DNA of 64,000 nucleotides from Nocardioides conyzicola (GCF_039543825.1 NZ_BAABKM010000002.1:2140133-2204132); one strand, 5' to 3'. Shown: positions 52,985-62,084, numbered from the stretch's first letter. The notes: generated by a model from the sequence alone, not told the origin. Numbers and translations: made by a program.

Positions 52985-53137
52985 ATGTACGACAACACCA
53001 TCCACCGCGAGTACGTGAAGTCCGAGCTGGAGTACCGGCTCAACCGCATCCAGTCCGACATCGCCGGGCGCCGCAAGAGGCGCCGGATGAGCCGGGTCGA
53101 CGACGCCGACGGACTGAGCTGGACCAAGGTGCGCTGA
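52985..53137 (+). CDS. Hypothetical small basic protein
   Basis: A 50-residue protein beginning MYDNTIHREYVKSELEYRLN with an Arg/Lys-rich middle (GRRKRRRMSR). The start has GAGGAGCTGAGGAGC upstream, a strong ribosome site. It precedes the large LuxR regulator by 13 bases and is probably co-transcribed with it. It loosely resembles the 51-residue protein at 2552-2707 in size and N-terminal pattern. Function unknown. Confidence 0.6.
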   Translation: MYDNTIHREYVKSELEYRLNRIQSDIAGRRKRRRMSRVDDADGLSWTKVR

Positions 53138-53150
53138 GAGGCGCGCGGAA

Positions 53151-56120
53151 ATGGCCCAGCAGACGACAACAGAAAACGGGATCATGGGCGACGTGGCACA
53201 CACCAGTCGCACCCTGGTCGGGCGAGACGCCGAGCTGACGGAAGTGGCATCGTCGCTCGGCGTCTCCGCGTCCGACGACGGTACGACGGGCGTGGTGCTC
53301 CTCTCGGGCGACGCCGGCGTCGGCAAGACCCGGCTGCTCGTGGAGCTGCGCGACCTCGCCTTCACCGAGGGCTGGCAGGTCTTCGCGGGCCACTGCCTCG
53401 ACTTCGGCGACAGCGCGCTGCCGTACCTCCCGTTCTCCGAGGTGCTCGGCCGCCTCGCCGTGGACCTGCCCGAGGTCGTCGAGCGCGTCGCCGGCCAGTA
53501 CCCCGCCCTCGCCCGCCTCCAGCCCGGCCGTCGGGTCATGGGCGGCGAGGACCGCAACACCGAGCAGGGCTCCGCGCTCGACCGCTCCGACCTCTTCGAG
53601 GCGGTGCACGTGCTCCTCGAGACCGCCGCCGAGAAGGCGCCGGTGCTGCTGGTCATCGAGGACACCCACTGGGCGGACCAGTCGACCCGCGACCTCCTCA
53701 GCTTCCTCTTCTCCCGCCCCTTCACCGGCCCGGTGGCCGTGGTCGCGTCGTACCGCTCCGACGACCTGCACCGCCGCCACCCGCTCCGCCGTCAGGTAGC
53801 CGAGTGGTCGCGGTTCCGCGGCGTCCACCGGGTCGCGCTGTCCCCGTTGCCGGACGACGCCGTCCGTGCGCTGATCGCCGAGCTGGTCCCGGAGGGGCTG
53901 GCCGAGAAGGAGCTCGCCGACATCGTCGACCGCGCCGAGGGCAACGCGTTCTTCGTCGAGGAGCTCAGCAGCGCCGCCGCCGGACCCGGCCGCTGGGTGC
54001 CGGCCGACCTCGCCGACGTGCTGCTCGTCCGCCTCGACCGCCTCGACGACAACGCCCGCCAGGTGGTCCGGGCGGCCAGCGCGTCCGGCCGCAAGGTCTC
54101 GCACGAGATGCTCGCCGCCTCCTCCGGCCTCGGCGACGCGGAGCTCGACGAGGGCCTGCGCAAGGCCGTCGAGATGAACGTCCTGGTCGCCAGCGAGGGC
54201 CGCTACAGCTTCCGGCACGCGCTCCTCGGCGAGGCGGTGTACGACGACCTGCTCCCCGGCGAGCGGGTCCGGCTGCACGCGCAGTACGTCGCGGCGCTGC
54301 AGTCGGGAGCCGCCCGCGGCACGGCCGCGGAGCTGGCCCGGCACGCCCGCCTCGCCATGGACCTCGACGCGGCGCTCTCGGCCAGCATCCGGGCCGGGCA
54401 CGAGGCCTGGGACGTCGGCGGGCCCGACGAGGCGGCGTACCACTACCAGCAGGCGCTGGAGCTGCTCGCCGACCCGCGCCGCTGCGAGCGGGCCGACGTC
54501 GACATCTCCAAGCTCGTCACGAACGCCGCCGACGCGCTGAGCGAGAGCGGGGACCCGCAGCGGGCCGTGGCACTGATCCAGGAGCAGCTCGACCGCCTGC
54601 CCGCCGAGGCGCCGCCCGAGTGGCGCTCGCGGATGCTGACCATGCGCGCCGGGATCATGATCGTCGTCGACACCGACGAGGACCCGGTCGAGATCTCGGC
54701 CGAGGCGCTGGCCCTGGCCCCGGAGGGCGAGAACCACTGGCGTGCCCGCGCCCTCACGACCCACGCCCGGGTGCTCGCCGGGATGGGCCGCTACGAGGAG
54801 GCGCAGGCCGTGGGCATGGAGGCGCTGGCGCTCAACGAGCGGCTCGACCTCAACCAGCTCGCCTCCGAGGTGATCACCACCCTGAGCGGCCTCAAGAAGA
54901 CCGGGCCGAAGGAGGGCCTCCGCTCGGCCCTGGTCGAGGCGGTGGCCCGAGCCGAGGAGGCCGACGCCGTCCAGGCGGAGCTGCGCGGCCGGTTCCTGCT
55001 CGGTCGGTCGTTCGAGGACTGGGCGGAGTTCGACCAGGCGGAGGCGTGGTTCCGCAGCGGGATCGACCGGGCCGTCGCGGCCGGGGTGCCGTTTGCGCCG
55101 TACGCCTTCGAGTGCCGGGTGCAGCTGACCTGGATCCGGATGGTGCGCGGCGGCTGGGACGACGTGCTCGAGCTCACCGACCTGCGCCAGGAGTCGCCGC
55201 CCCCGATCCCGCGGGCGATCCTCGACGCGCTGCGGATGACCGTCGAGCAGGGTCGGGGCGCCGACGTCGCGGCCGCTGCCCGCAAGCTGCGCCGCTTCTG
55301 GTCGCGCGAGGGTGCGGTGGCCGTCCACTCGGCCGCGCTCGAGATGGTCCAGGCCGGCCGGGCCGGCGACCCCGGCGCCGCGATCCAGGTGTACGACGAC
55401 GTGGTGGCCGTGCTCGGTCGGATGTGGCACGAGTGGTTCAGCGCCCGGATCCGCTTCGGCGCGATCGCGATCGGGGCGGTCGCCCAGACGATGCCGGCGC
55501 TGTCCGGGGCCGAGCGGGCGGCGTACCTCCACCGCGTCGAGCAGATCAGCGACGACGGGCACACCGTCGTGCAGCGCTACTCCGACCCCTCCGGCCACTG
55601 GGGCCCGGAGGGTCGGGCCTGGAAGAAGCGGCTCGACGCCGAGACGCTGCGCGTGCGCTGGCTGGCCGGCATCGACGCGCCGCCGCAGGACGTCCTCGTC
55701 GAGACCTGGCGGGAGACCGTCATCGCGTTCGAGGACTTCGACAACGTGCACGAGCTGGCCCGGGTCCGCACGATCCTGGCCGGCATCCTCCGTGCGACGG
55801 GCGACACCGCCGGTGCCCGCGAGCAGGGCGACCTCGCCCGCGAGGCGGCGCACGCCCTGGGCGCGACGCCGCTGCTCGACGAGCTCCGGGCACTGGGCTC
55901 GGCGCCGGTCCGCGCGGAGACGGCGACCGACACGCTCACCCCGCGCGAGACCGAGATCCTGACGCTGGTGGCGGAGGGCCGGTCCAACGGCGAGATCGCC
56001 AAGCAGCTCTTCATCAGCGCCAAGACGGTCTCCGTCCACGTCTCCAACGTGCTCGCCAAGCTCGAGGCGTCCGGCCGGACCGAGGCCGCCGCCATCGCGC
56101 GTCGTCGCGGGCTGATCTAG
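53151..56120 (+). CDS. Large ATP-binding LuxR-family regulator (LAL/MalT type)
   Basis: A 989-residue regulator. N-terminal AAA ATPase (about 20-290): TLVGRDAEL, P-loop SGDAGVGKTRLLVEL near 52, Walker B VLLVIEDTHWADQSTRD near 165. The middle (about 390-890) is tetratricopeptide-like helical repeats. The C-terminal LuxR HTH (about 925-985) reads LTPRETEILTLVAEGRSNGE followed by IAKQLFISAKTVSVHVSNVL. These large ATP-binding LuxR proteins sense small ligands and often sit beside secondary-metabolite or catabolic genes. The target is not known, but the acidic-peptide operon starts 122 bases downstream. Confidence 0.9.
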   Translation: MAQQTTTENGIMGDVAHTSRTLVGRDAELTEVASSLGVSASDDGTTGVVLLSGDAGVGKTRLLVELRDLAFTEGWQVFAGHCLDFGDSALPYLPFSEVLGRLAVDLPEVVERVAGQYPALARLQPGRRVMGGEDRNTEQGSALDRSDLFEAVHVLLETAAEKAPVLLVIEDTHWADQSTRDLLSFLFSRPFTGPVAVVASYRSDDLHRRHPLRRQVAEWSRFRGVHRVALSPLPDDAVRALIAELVPEGLAEKELADIVDRAEGNAFFVEELSSAAAGPGRWVPADLADVLLVRLDRLDDNARQVVRAASASGRKVSHEMLAASSGLGDAELDEGLRKAVEMNVLVASEGRYSFRHALLGEAVYDDLLPGERVRLHAQYVAALQSGAARGTAAELARHARLAMDLDAALSASIRAGHEAWDVGGPDEAAYHYQQALELLADPRRCERADVDISKLVTNAADALSESGDPQRAVALIQEQLDRLPAEAPPEWRSRMLTMRAGIMIVVDTDEDPVEISAEALALAPEGENHWRARALTTHARVLAGMGRYEEAQAVGMEALALNERLDLNQLASEVITTLSGLKKTGPKEGLRSALVEAVARAEEADAVQAELRGRFLLGRSFEDWAEFDQAEAWFRSGIDRAVAAGVPFAPYAFECRVQLTWIRMVRGGWDDVLELTDLRQESPPPIPRAILDALRMTVEQGRGADVAAAARKLRRFWSREGAVAVHSAALEMVQAGRAGDPGAAIQVYDDVVAVLGRMWHEWFSARIRFGAIAIGAVAQTMPALSGAERAAYLHRVEQISDDGHTVVQRYSDPSGHWGPEGRAWKKRLDAETLRVRWLAGIDAPPQDVLVETWRETVIAFEDFDNVHELARVRTILAGILRATGDTAGAREQGDLAREAAHALGATPLLDELRALGSAPVRAETATDTLTPRETEILTLVAEGRSNGEIAKQLFISAKTVSVHVSNVLAKLEASGRTEAAAIARRRGLI

Positions 56121-56170
56121 CCGCTCCCCGGACGGGCGTGAGCCCCGGACGGGGTGGGTACCGCACGGCT

Positions 56171-56203
56171 GGTGCCGCCCCGCCTTGTGGCGGAGTCGGC
56201 ACC
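56171..56203. terminator. Nested hairpin between the LuxR gene and the acidic-peptide operon
   Basis: GGTGCCG (56171-56177) pairs with CGGCACC (56197-56203), enclosing CCGCC-TTGT-GGCGG (56180-56193). The structure follows the LuxR stop by about 50 bases. No T-run follows it, so it may be a terminator or an attenuator of the downstream operon. Confidence 0.45.
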
Positions 56204-56242
56204 GCAGCAGACTGGCGAACACATCGACACCCAGGAGGACGC

Positions 56243-56488
56243 ATGACGAACACTCCCGAAGAGCCGCTCAGCGACGACGACATCACGACCTCGGGCACCG
56301 GCACGGGCGCCGTCCCCGGCGGCGACGCCGACGGCACCGACGGTGGCGACAGCGACGGCACGGACGGCGACGCGACCGACACCACGGACGGTGACGGCAG
56401 CGACGGCGGCGACAGCGACGGCACCGACGGTGACGGCAGCGACGGTGACGGCACCGACGGTGGCGACAGCGACGGCACCGACTCCTGA
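56243..56488 (+). CDS. Asp/Gly/Thr/Ser repeat peptide, possible substrate of the adjacent oxygenase
   Basis: An 81-residue, extremely acidic protein. Residues 1-25 (MTNTPEEPLSDDDITTSGTG and following) are leader-like and non-repetitive. From about 28 to the end it is a run of DG(T/S)DG and DGGDSDGTDG units. It has no cysteine, aromatic or basic residue. AGGAGG precedes the ATG. Its TGA is followed with no gap by the GTG of a JmjC/cupin oxygenase, so translation is coupled. Options: a modified ribosomal peptide precursor, a Ca2+-binding acidic spacer or a hydroxylation substrate. It is real by coding context; function is unproven. Confidence 0.72.
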   Translation: MTNTPEEPLSDDDITTSGTGTGAVPGGDADGTDGGDSDGTDGDATDTTDGDGSDGGDSDGTDGDGSDGDGTDGGDSDGTDS

Positions 56489-57604
56489 GTGACTGCTCTC
56501 GACCTGCTCAGCGGTGACGCCCAGACCTTCCTCGCGAAGGTCTGGGCGTCCCGCGTGCACCTGCACCGGACCGACCCGGCCGACCTCGTCGGGCTGCTCT
56601 CGCTCGACGACGCCGACCACCTGCTGACCTCGACGGCCATCCGTACGCCGGCCGTCCGGGTCGCCCAGGACGGCTCGGTGCTCCCGGAGTCGTCGTACAC
56701 CCGCAACGCGACGCTCGCCGGCAAGCCCGTCACGGGCCTGGTCGACGCCCGCAAGGTGCTCGCCCTCTTCGACGGCGGCGCGACGGTCGTCTTCCAGGGG
56801 CTGCAGCGCTACTGGCCGCCGCTGACCCGGCTGATCGCCGAGCTCGAGCTCGAGCTCGGCCACCCCTGCCAGGCCAACGCCTACCTGACCCCGCCCGGGT
56901 CGCAGGGCTTCGCCGTGCACTCCGACTCGCACGACGTCTTCGTCTTCCAGACCGCCGGCTCCAAGCTGTGGGAGGTCCACGGCCCCGACGGCCCCGACGA
57001 GGTGCTGCTGGAGCCGGGCCTCTCGATGTACCTGCCCACCGGCACCCCGCACGCCGCCCGCGCCCAGGACACCGTCTCCCTTCACGTCACCCTCGGCATC
57101 AACCAGCTCACCTGGCGCGGCCTGGTCGAGCGGTCGGTCCAGCCGGTGCTCGCGGAGGTCGCCGACGAGCACCTGCCGGCCGGCTACCTCGACGACCCAT
57201 CGCTGCTCGCCGACGCGCTCGCCGACCGGCTCGAGGAGCTCGCCGACGCCGTACGCCGGGTCGACGCACCTGCCGCCGTCGAGGCCGAGATCCGGCGGTT
57301 CCTGACCACCCGGCCGCCGCGGCTGGCCGGCGGGCTGCACGACGTGCTCGGTCGCGAGTCGATCGACGCCACGACCCGGCTGCGCCGCCGGATCGGCCAC
57401 CCCTGCGTCCTGCTCGACCGCGGCGACCAGGTCGAGGTGCTGCTCGGCGACCGCAGCCTGACCATGCCCGCCCGCGTCCGCCCGGCCGTCGACGAGATCC
57501 GGGCGCGCGGCGAGCTCACCCCCGCCGACCTGCCGCTGGACCCGCAGAGCGCGCTGGTCCTCTGCCGCCGTCTCGTCCGCGAGGGTCTCTTGGAGATCGC
57601 ATGA
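56489..57604 (+). CDS. JmjC/cupin-4 type 2-oxoglutarate oxygenase (ROXA/MINA53-like)
   Basis: A 371-residue protein. The cupin core has NAYLTPPGSQGFAVHSDSHD near 130-149 (HxD iron-binding pair), VFQTAGSKLWEVHGP, and GTPHAARAQDTVSLHVTLGI near 185 (third His). This matches bacterial ROXA and eukaryotic MINA53/NO66, which hydroxylate ribosomal proteins. A winged-helix-like C-terminal region (about 270-371) is also typical. It starts directly after the acidic peptide stop. A protein or peptide hydroxylase is the likely activity. Confidence 0.86.
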   Translation: MTALDLLSGDAQTFLAKVWASRVHLHRTDPADLVGLLSLDDADHLLTSTAIRTPAVRVAQDGSVLPESSYTRNATLAGKPVTGLVDARKVLALFDGGATVVFQGLQRYWPPLTRLIAELELELGHPCQANAYLTPPGSQGFAVHSDSHDVFVFQTAGSKLWEVHGPDGPDEVLLEPGLSMYLPTGTPHAARAQDTVSLHVTLGINQLTWRGLVERSVQPVLAEVADEHLPAGYLDDPSLLADALADRLEELADAVRRVDAPAAVEAEIRRFLTTRPPRLAGGLHDVLGRESIDATTRLRRRIGHPCVLLDRGDQVEVLLGDRSLTMPARVRPAVDEIRARGELTPADLPLDPQSALVLCRRLVREGLLEIA

Positions 57605-57657
57605 ACACCCCACGAAGCCGCTCGCTTCGCTCGCGGCTCCGCAGGGACCCCGGGTGA
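57601..57657 (+). CDS. Possible 18-residue Arg-rich ORF linked by overlaps on both sides
   Basis: The ATG at 57601 overlaps the oxygenase stop (ATGA) and its TGA overlaps the next GTG start (GTGA). It encodes MNTPRSRSLRSRLRRDPG, with seven arginines. The DNA also forms a hairpin (AGCCGC-N11-GCGGCT, 57616-57638) of a kind common between actinobacterial genes. It could be a translated coupling peptide or just spacer. Confidence 0.3.
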   Translation: MNTPRSRSLRSRLRRDPG

Positions 57658-58559
57658 GCCAGCCGACAGCTGGGTTCCGATGCGCGGCCGAGAGCCTGCT
57701 GCGCGACGAACCCCCCGCCGGCACCGCCACCCACGTCCGCACCTGGCTGCTCCTCGAGCACGTCGGACCGTGGGGTGACAAGGCCCTGCGCGACGCCCGC
57801 CTGCCCGACGGGCTGGGCGCGGAGCTCCAGCGACGCGCGGCCGAGCACCGCGCCAAGATCCTGCTGATCCGGCGCTTCAGCTCGACGCCCGACGGCGACG
57901 GGCTGCGCGTCTTCGCGGCGTACGCCGACCCGGAGCATCCGCGCCTCGAGGCCGGCCGTCTCGCCGACCCGCGCGAGGTGCTCGACGTCGACCTCGGGTC
58001 GCTCCGCCGGGGCGGCACGAGCGGCCTGGCGGCGTACGACGGATCGGTCTTCTGCGTCTGCACCAACGGCCGCCACGACGCCTGCTGCGCCGAGCGCGGC
58101 CGGCCGGTCGCCAAGGCGCTCGACGCCGCCCACCCCGAGGAGACCTGGGAGGTCTCCCACATCGGCGGCGACCGGTTCGCGGCCAACATGGTCGTGCTGC
58201 CGCACGGCCTCTACTACGGGCGACTCGACCCGGTGTCGGCGATCACCGTCGCCGGCTCCCACCTCGCGGGCGAGCTCGACCTCGACCACCTCCGCGGCCG
58301 GTCGTCCTACCCGATGCCCGTCCAGGCGGCCGAGGTCCACCTGCGTCGCGACCTCGGCGTCACGCGCCGCGACGACGTCGTGTTCACCGGTCGGGTGACG
58401 GACGGTGACCTCACGACCGCGACGTTCGCGGTCGCGGGCGCGACGTACGACGTGCGGGTCCGCACCGTCCGGGCCACGACGGCGCGGCTGACCTGCAAGG
58501 CCGGCCGGGACAACCCGGTGCCGGCCCACGAGCTGGTGTCGCTCAGCCGCCGGTCCTGA
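57654..58559 (+). CDS. Sucrase/ferredoxin-like (Apd1-type) Fe-S protein
   Basis: A 301-residue thioredoxin-like ferredoxin family protein. The cysteine block FCVCTNGRHDACCAERGRPV near 132-151 and SHIGGDRFAANMVVLP near 168 (His-GG-x-RF) define the family. Related proteins bind a 2Fe-2S cluster. It is the last gene of the acidic-peptide/oxygenase operon, coupled by GTGA overlap. It may deliver electrons to an iron enzyme in the unit; 2-oxoglutarate oxygenases do not strictly need it, so this is inference. Confidence 0.85.
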   Translation: MSQPTAGFRCAAESLLRDEPPAGTATHVRTWLLLEHVGPWGDKALRDARLPDGLGAELQRRAAEHRAKILLIRRFSSTPDGDGLRVFAAYADPEHPRLEAGRLADPREVLDVDLGSLRRGGTSGLAAYDGSVFCVCTNGRHDACCAERGRPVAKALDAAHPEETWEVSHIGGDRFAANMVVLPHGLYYGRLDPVSAITVAGSHLAGELDLDHLRGRSSYPMPVQAAEVHLRRDLGVTRRDDVVFTGRVTDGDLTTATFAVAGATYDVRVRTVRATTARLTCKAGRDNPVPAHELVSLSRRS

Positions 58560-58591
58560 CCCCGGCCGGGCCCGACGGGCACACTGGGGTG

Positions 58592-59980
58592 ATGGCCGTC
58601 ACTCCCGACCACGTCGACCTCGCACCGCTCGCCGCCGCGCTGTCCGAGGGCGCGCTCGTCCTCGACGCCGAGCGGATGGACAAGTACCGCCGCGACCGGG
58701 CCCTCGACCCGGCCGCGGGTACGCCGCTCGCCGTCGTGCGCGCGACCTGCACCGCCGACGTGCAGGCGGCGGTCCGGTTCGCGGCCGAGCACGGGATCGG
58801 GGTCGTCCCGCGCGGTGCCGGCACGGGGCTCTCCGGCGGCGCGACCGCGCAGGACGGCTGCCTGGTCGTCTCGACCGAGCGGATGACCGCGATCGAGATC
58901 GACCCGACGACCCGGATCGCGGTCGTCGAGCCGGGTGCCCTCAACGTCGCGGTGAAGCAGGCGGCCGCGCAGCACGAGCTCTGGTACCCGCCCGACCCCT
59001 CGTCGTACGAGATCTGCTCCATCGGGGGCAACGTGGCGACCAACGCGGGTGGCCTGTGCTGCGTGAAGTACGGCGTCACGAGCGACTACGTGCTCGGGCT
59101 GACCGTGGTGCTCGCCGACGGGACCGCGGTCGACCTCGGCGGGCCGCGGCTCAAGGACGTCGCCGGCCTGTCGCTGACCAAGCTCTTCGTCGGCAGCGAG
59201 GGCACGCTCGGGATCGTCACCCGGGTCGTGCTGCGGCTGGTGCCCGCGCTGCAGGCGCCGTCGACGCTGGTGGCGACGTTCGGGTCGCTCGACGCCGCGA
59301 CCGCAGCGGTGCTCGACCTGACCCGGCGGCTGCGGCCGTCGATGCTCGAGTTCATGGACCGGACCTCGATCAACGCCGTCGAGGACCTCACCCGGATGGG
59401 CCTCGACCGCTCGGCCGAGGCGATGCTGGTGATGCAGTCCGACGAGCCCGGCGCGCGGGCCGCCGAGGAGATCGCCGAGATGGCGAAGATCTGCGACGGT
59501 CACGGCGCGGCCGAGGTGTTCCACACCGACGACCCCGAGGAGGGCGCGGCCTTCGTCGCCGCCCGGCGGATGGTGATCCCGGCGATGGAGCCGCGCGGGT
59601 CGCTGCTGCTCGAGGACGTCGGCGTCCCCCTGCCGCAGCTGGGCGCGCTGGTCCGCGGCATCGAGCGGATCGCGGCCGAGCACGACGTCCTCATCGCCGT
59701 CGTGGCGCACGCCGGCGACGGCAACACCCACCCGCTGGTGGTCTTCGACCCCGCCGACGCCGACCAGGCCGCCCGGGCGTCCGCGGCGTACGGCGCCGTG
59801 ATGGACCTGGGCATCGCGCTCGGCGGCACCATCACCGGCGAGCACGGGGTGGGCCGGCTCAAGCGACCCTGGCTCGGCGACTACCTCGGGCCCGACGTCC
59901 TCGCCCTCAACCAGCGGGTCAAGAACGCGCTCGACCCGCAGGGGATCCTCAACCCGGGCGCGGTCTTCGAGCACCACTGA
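58592..59980 (+). CDS. FAD-linked oxidase (GlcD/D-lactate dehydrogenase type)
   Basis: A 462-residue flavoprotein of the VAO/GlcD family. The FAD-binding PCMH domain has VVPRGAGTGLSGGATAQDG near 75 and CSIGGNVATNAGGLCCVKYG near 144. The C-terminal oxidase domain has VVAHAGDGNTHPLVVFDP near 370 and GGTITGEHGVGRLKRPWL near 410, typical of glycolate or D-lactate/2-hydroxyacid dehydrogenases. No Fe-S partner subunit (GlcF) is adjacent, which favours a stand-alone D-2-hydroxyacid dehydrogenase. A GTG one codon upstream is an equal start. Confidence 0.92.
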   Translation: MAVTPDHVDLAPLAAALSEGALVLDAERMDKYRRDRALDPAAGTPLAVVRATCTADVQAAVRFAAEHGIGVVPRGAGTGLSGGATAQDGCLVVSTERMTAIEIDPTTRIAVVEPGALNVAVKQAAAQHELWYPPDPSSYEICSIGGNVATNAGGLCCVKYGVTSDYVLGLTVVLADGTAVDLGGPRLKDVAGLSLTKLFVGSEGTLGIVTRVVLRLVPALQAPSTLVATFGSLDAATAAVLDLTRRLRPSMLEFMDRTSINAVEDLTRMGLDRSAEAMLVMQSDEPGARAAEEIAEMAKICDGHGAAEVFHTDDPEEGAAFVAARRMVIPAMEPRGSLLLEDVGVPLPQLGALVRGIERIAAEHDVLIAVVAHAGDGNTHPLVVFDPADADQAARASAAYGAVMDLGIALGGTITGEHGVGRLKRPWLGDYLGPDVLALNQRVKNALDPQGILNPGAVFEHH

Positions 59981-60015
59981 CCGTTTCCGTCCGTCGGTGA
60001 CGGGTACCCAGAGGT

Positions 60016-61320
60016 GTGACCGCGGACCTCGTCTACCTCGTGGCCGGCGGCAGCCTCCTGCTGGCGATCGTGCTGCCTGCGCTGCTCGACCGGTGGGCGA
60101 TCTCTGCGCCGATGGTGCTGGTCGCGGTCGGCATCGGCCTGGGGTTCACCTCGCTGCCCGACGGCATGCCCCTGGACCCGCAGGCCAACCGGGCCGCCAT
60201 CGAGCACGTCACCGAGCTGGCCGTGCTGGTCGCCCTGATGGGGGTCGGGCTGGCGCTCGACCGTCCGCTGTCGTTCCGCGACCGCGGGTCCTGGCGCAAG
60301 TGGAGCTCCACCTGGCGGCTCCTCGGCATCACCATGCCGCTGTGCATCGGCGCGATCGCCCTGCTGGCGTGGGGCGCCGGCGTGGCCCCGGCCGCCGCCC
60401 TCCTGCTCGGCGCGGTCCTCGCGCCCACCGACCCGGTGCTCGCCTCCGACGTCCAGGTGGCCGGACCGCAGACCGGCGAGGACGAGGAGGTCGACGAGTC
60501 CGACGAGCTCCGCTTCGCCCTGACCTCAGAGGCCGGCCTCAACGACGGGCTGGCCTTCCCGTTCGTGTACGCCGCGATCCTGCTCGCGACCGAGGGTGCC
60601 GTGCACCACTGGGCGCTGGAGTGGGTGGGCTTCTACCTCGTCGGCAAGATCGTCCTCGGCGTGCTCGCCGGCATCGTCGTCGGTCGCGTGCTCGCGTACG
60701 TCGCCTTCCGGTCCGCCAGCCCGTCGCTCCGCGTGGCCGAGCGCGGCGAGTCACTCCTGGCGCTCGCCGCCCTGATCTCGGCGTACGGCGTCGCGGAGGT
60801 GATCGGCGGCTACGGCTTCCTCGCGGTCTTCGTCTGCGCGATGACCTTCCGCTCCGCCGAGCGCGCCCACGACTACCACGCGGCGATGCACCAGGTCGCC
60901 GAGCGGCTCGAGCGGCTCCTCACGCTCTTCGTGCTGCTCGTGCTCGGCATCGCGCTGTCCCGCGGCCTGCTCGCCAGCCTCGACTGGCGCGGCGTCGCGA
61001 TCGGGCTCGGGCTGATCCTCGTCGTCCGACCTGTCGCCGGGCTGGTCGCCCTGTCGCCGATGGGTCCCTGGGAGTCGCAGCTGACCGGCCGGCAGCGCTG
61101 GGCGGCCGCGTTCTTCGGCGTCCGCGGGGTCGGCTCGATCTACTACCTCGCGTACGCCTCCGGAGAGTCGGCCGAGCTGGGCACCGACTGGCTGTGGTCG
61201 ACGGTCGCCTTCACGATCGTCGCCTCTGTGCTCGTGCACGGCGCCCTCGCCTCGCCGCTGATGCGGCTCGTCGACCCAGGCCCGGACCCCGACTCGGAGC
61301 TCAGCCGAACAGCGCCATGA
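60016..61320 (+). CDS. Cation:proton antiporter (CPA1/NhaP type)
   Basis: A 434-residue membrane antiporter with 12 to 13 hydrophobic segments. LAPTDPVLASDVQ near 136 and FALTSEAGLNDGLAFPFVYA near 167 carry the conserved transport Asp residues of the CPA1 (NhaP-like) family. AAFFGVRGVGSIYYLAY near 370 is the other family block. Starts at GTG. It probably exports Na+ or K+ for H+. Its 3' end overlaps the convergent SDR gene by 20 bases. Confidence 0.92.
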   Translation: MTADLVYLVAGGSLLLAIVLPALLDRWAISAPMVLVAVGIGLGFTSLPDGMPLDPQANRAAIEHVTELAVLVALMGVGLALDRPLSFRDRGSWRKWSSTWRLLGITMPLCIGAIALLAWGAGVAPAAALLLGAVLAPTDPVLASDVQVAGPQTGEDEEVDESDELRFALTSEAGLNDGLAFPFVYAAILLATEGAVHHWALEWVGFYLVGKIVLGVLAGIVVGRVLAYVAFRSASPSLRVAERGESLLALAALISAYGVAEVIGGYGFLAVFVCAMTFRSAERAHDYHAAMHQVAERLERLLTLFVLLVLGIALSRGLLASLDWRGVAIGLGLILVVRPVAGLVALSPMGPWESQLTGRQRWAAAFFGVRGVGSIYYLAYASGESAELGTDWLWSTVAFTIVASVLVHGALASPLMRLVDPGPDPDSELSRTAP

Positions 61321-62020
61321 CGTGCTTGTTGAGGTCCGGGTAGCGCAGCAGGTGCGCGCCGCCGTTGATGTCCAGGACCTCGCCGGTGATCCACGCCGCC
61401 GTGGCCAGGTAGACGGCGGCGTCGGCGATCTCCTCGGGCGTGCCGGGGCGTCCGAGCGGGGTGTTGGCGACGTAGTCGTCCTCGATCCCCGGGATGTCCA
61501 TCGCCGGCTGGGTCAGCGGCGTGACGACCAGGCCGGGCGCGATCGCGTTGACCCGGATCCCGCGCGACCCGAGCTCGAGCGCGGTGACCTCGGTCAGCAT
61601 GGAGAGGCCGGCCTTCGCGGCGCAGTACGGCGCGAGCCCGGCCCCCGGCTGGCGGGCGTTCAGCGAGGAGAGCGAGATGATCGTGCCGCCGGCGCCGAGC
61701 CGCTGACCGGCGTGCTTCATCACGATGAAGGCGCCCGTCAGGCAGACGTCCACCACCCGGCGCCACTCGGCGACGTCGAGGTCGGTGACCAGGCCCAGGG
61801 TCGAGACCCCCGCGCTGTTCACCACGACGTCGAGTCGGCCGTGCGAGGCGAGCACCCCGTCCAGGAACGCCGCGACCGTGGCCTCGTCGGTCACGTCGAC
61901 GGCGGGCAGGTCGGCGACCTCGACCCGCCACCCCTCCGCGGCGTACCGGGTGGCGATCGCCGCACCGATCCCCGACGCTCCTCCGAACACCACCGCGATG
62001 CGGCTGGACTCCTCGCTCAT
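61301..62020 (-). CDS. Short-chain dehydrogenase/reductase
   Basis: A 239-residue SDR. Cofactor motif VVFGGASGIGAAIATRYA near 9-26 (TGxxxGxG variant starting with GGASGIG), NSAGVS near 68 (NAG variant), the catalytic serine in SLSSLNA near 117 and YCAAKAGL near 132 (YxxxK). The C-terminal GEVLDINGGAHL is typical. It is divergent from the flavin monooxygenase gene, sharing a 64-base promoter region with a TetR-type palindrome. A role in alcohol/ketone conversion alongside the monooxygenase is inferred. Confidence 0.93.
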   Translation of the reverse strand: MSEESSRIAVVFGGASGIGAAIATRYAAEGWRVEVADLPAVDVTDEATVAAFLDGVLASHGRLDVVVNSAGVSTLGLVTDLDVAEWRRVVDVCLTGAFIVMKHAGQRLGAGGTIISLSSLNARQPGAGLAPYCAAKAGLSMLTEVTALELGSRGIRVNAIAPGLVVTPLTQPAMDIPGIEDDYVANTPLGRPGTPEEIADAAVYLATAAWITGEVLDINGGAHLLRYPDLNKHVMALFG

Positions 62021-62046
62021 GTGGACCCTCTCCCAGGTGACGCGTT

Positions 62047-62064
62047 AGTTGACGCGTGTCAACT
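62047..62064. promoter_or_regulatory. TetR-type operator between the SDR and monooxygenase genes
   Basis: AGTTGAC-GCGT-GTCAACT, a perfect 7-4-7 inverted repeat, lies between the divergent starts (62020 minus and 62085 plus). The TetR-family gene is the second gene of the plus-strand operon, so it is the likely binder and would control both directions. Confidence 0.65.
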
Positions 62065-62084
62065 TAGGGCCTAGCGTCCCCAGC

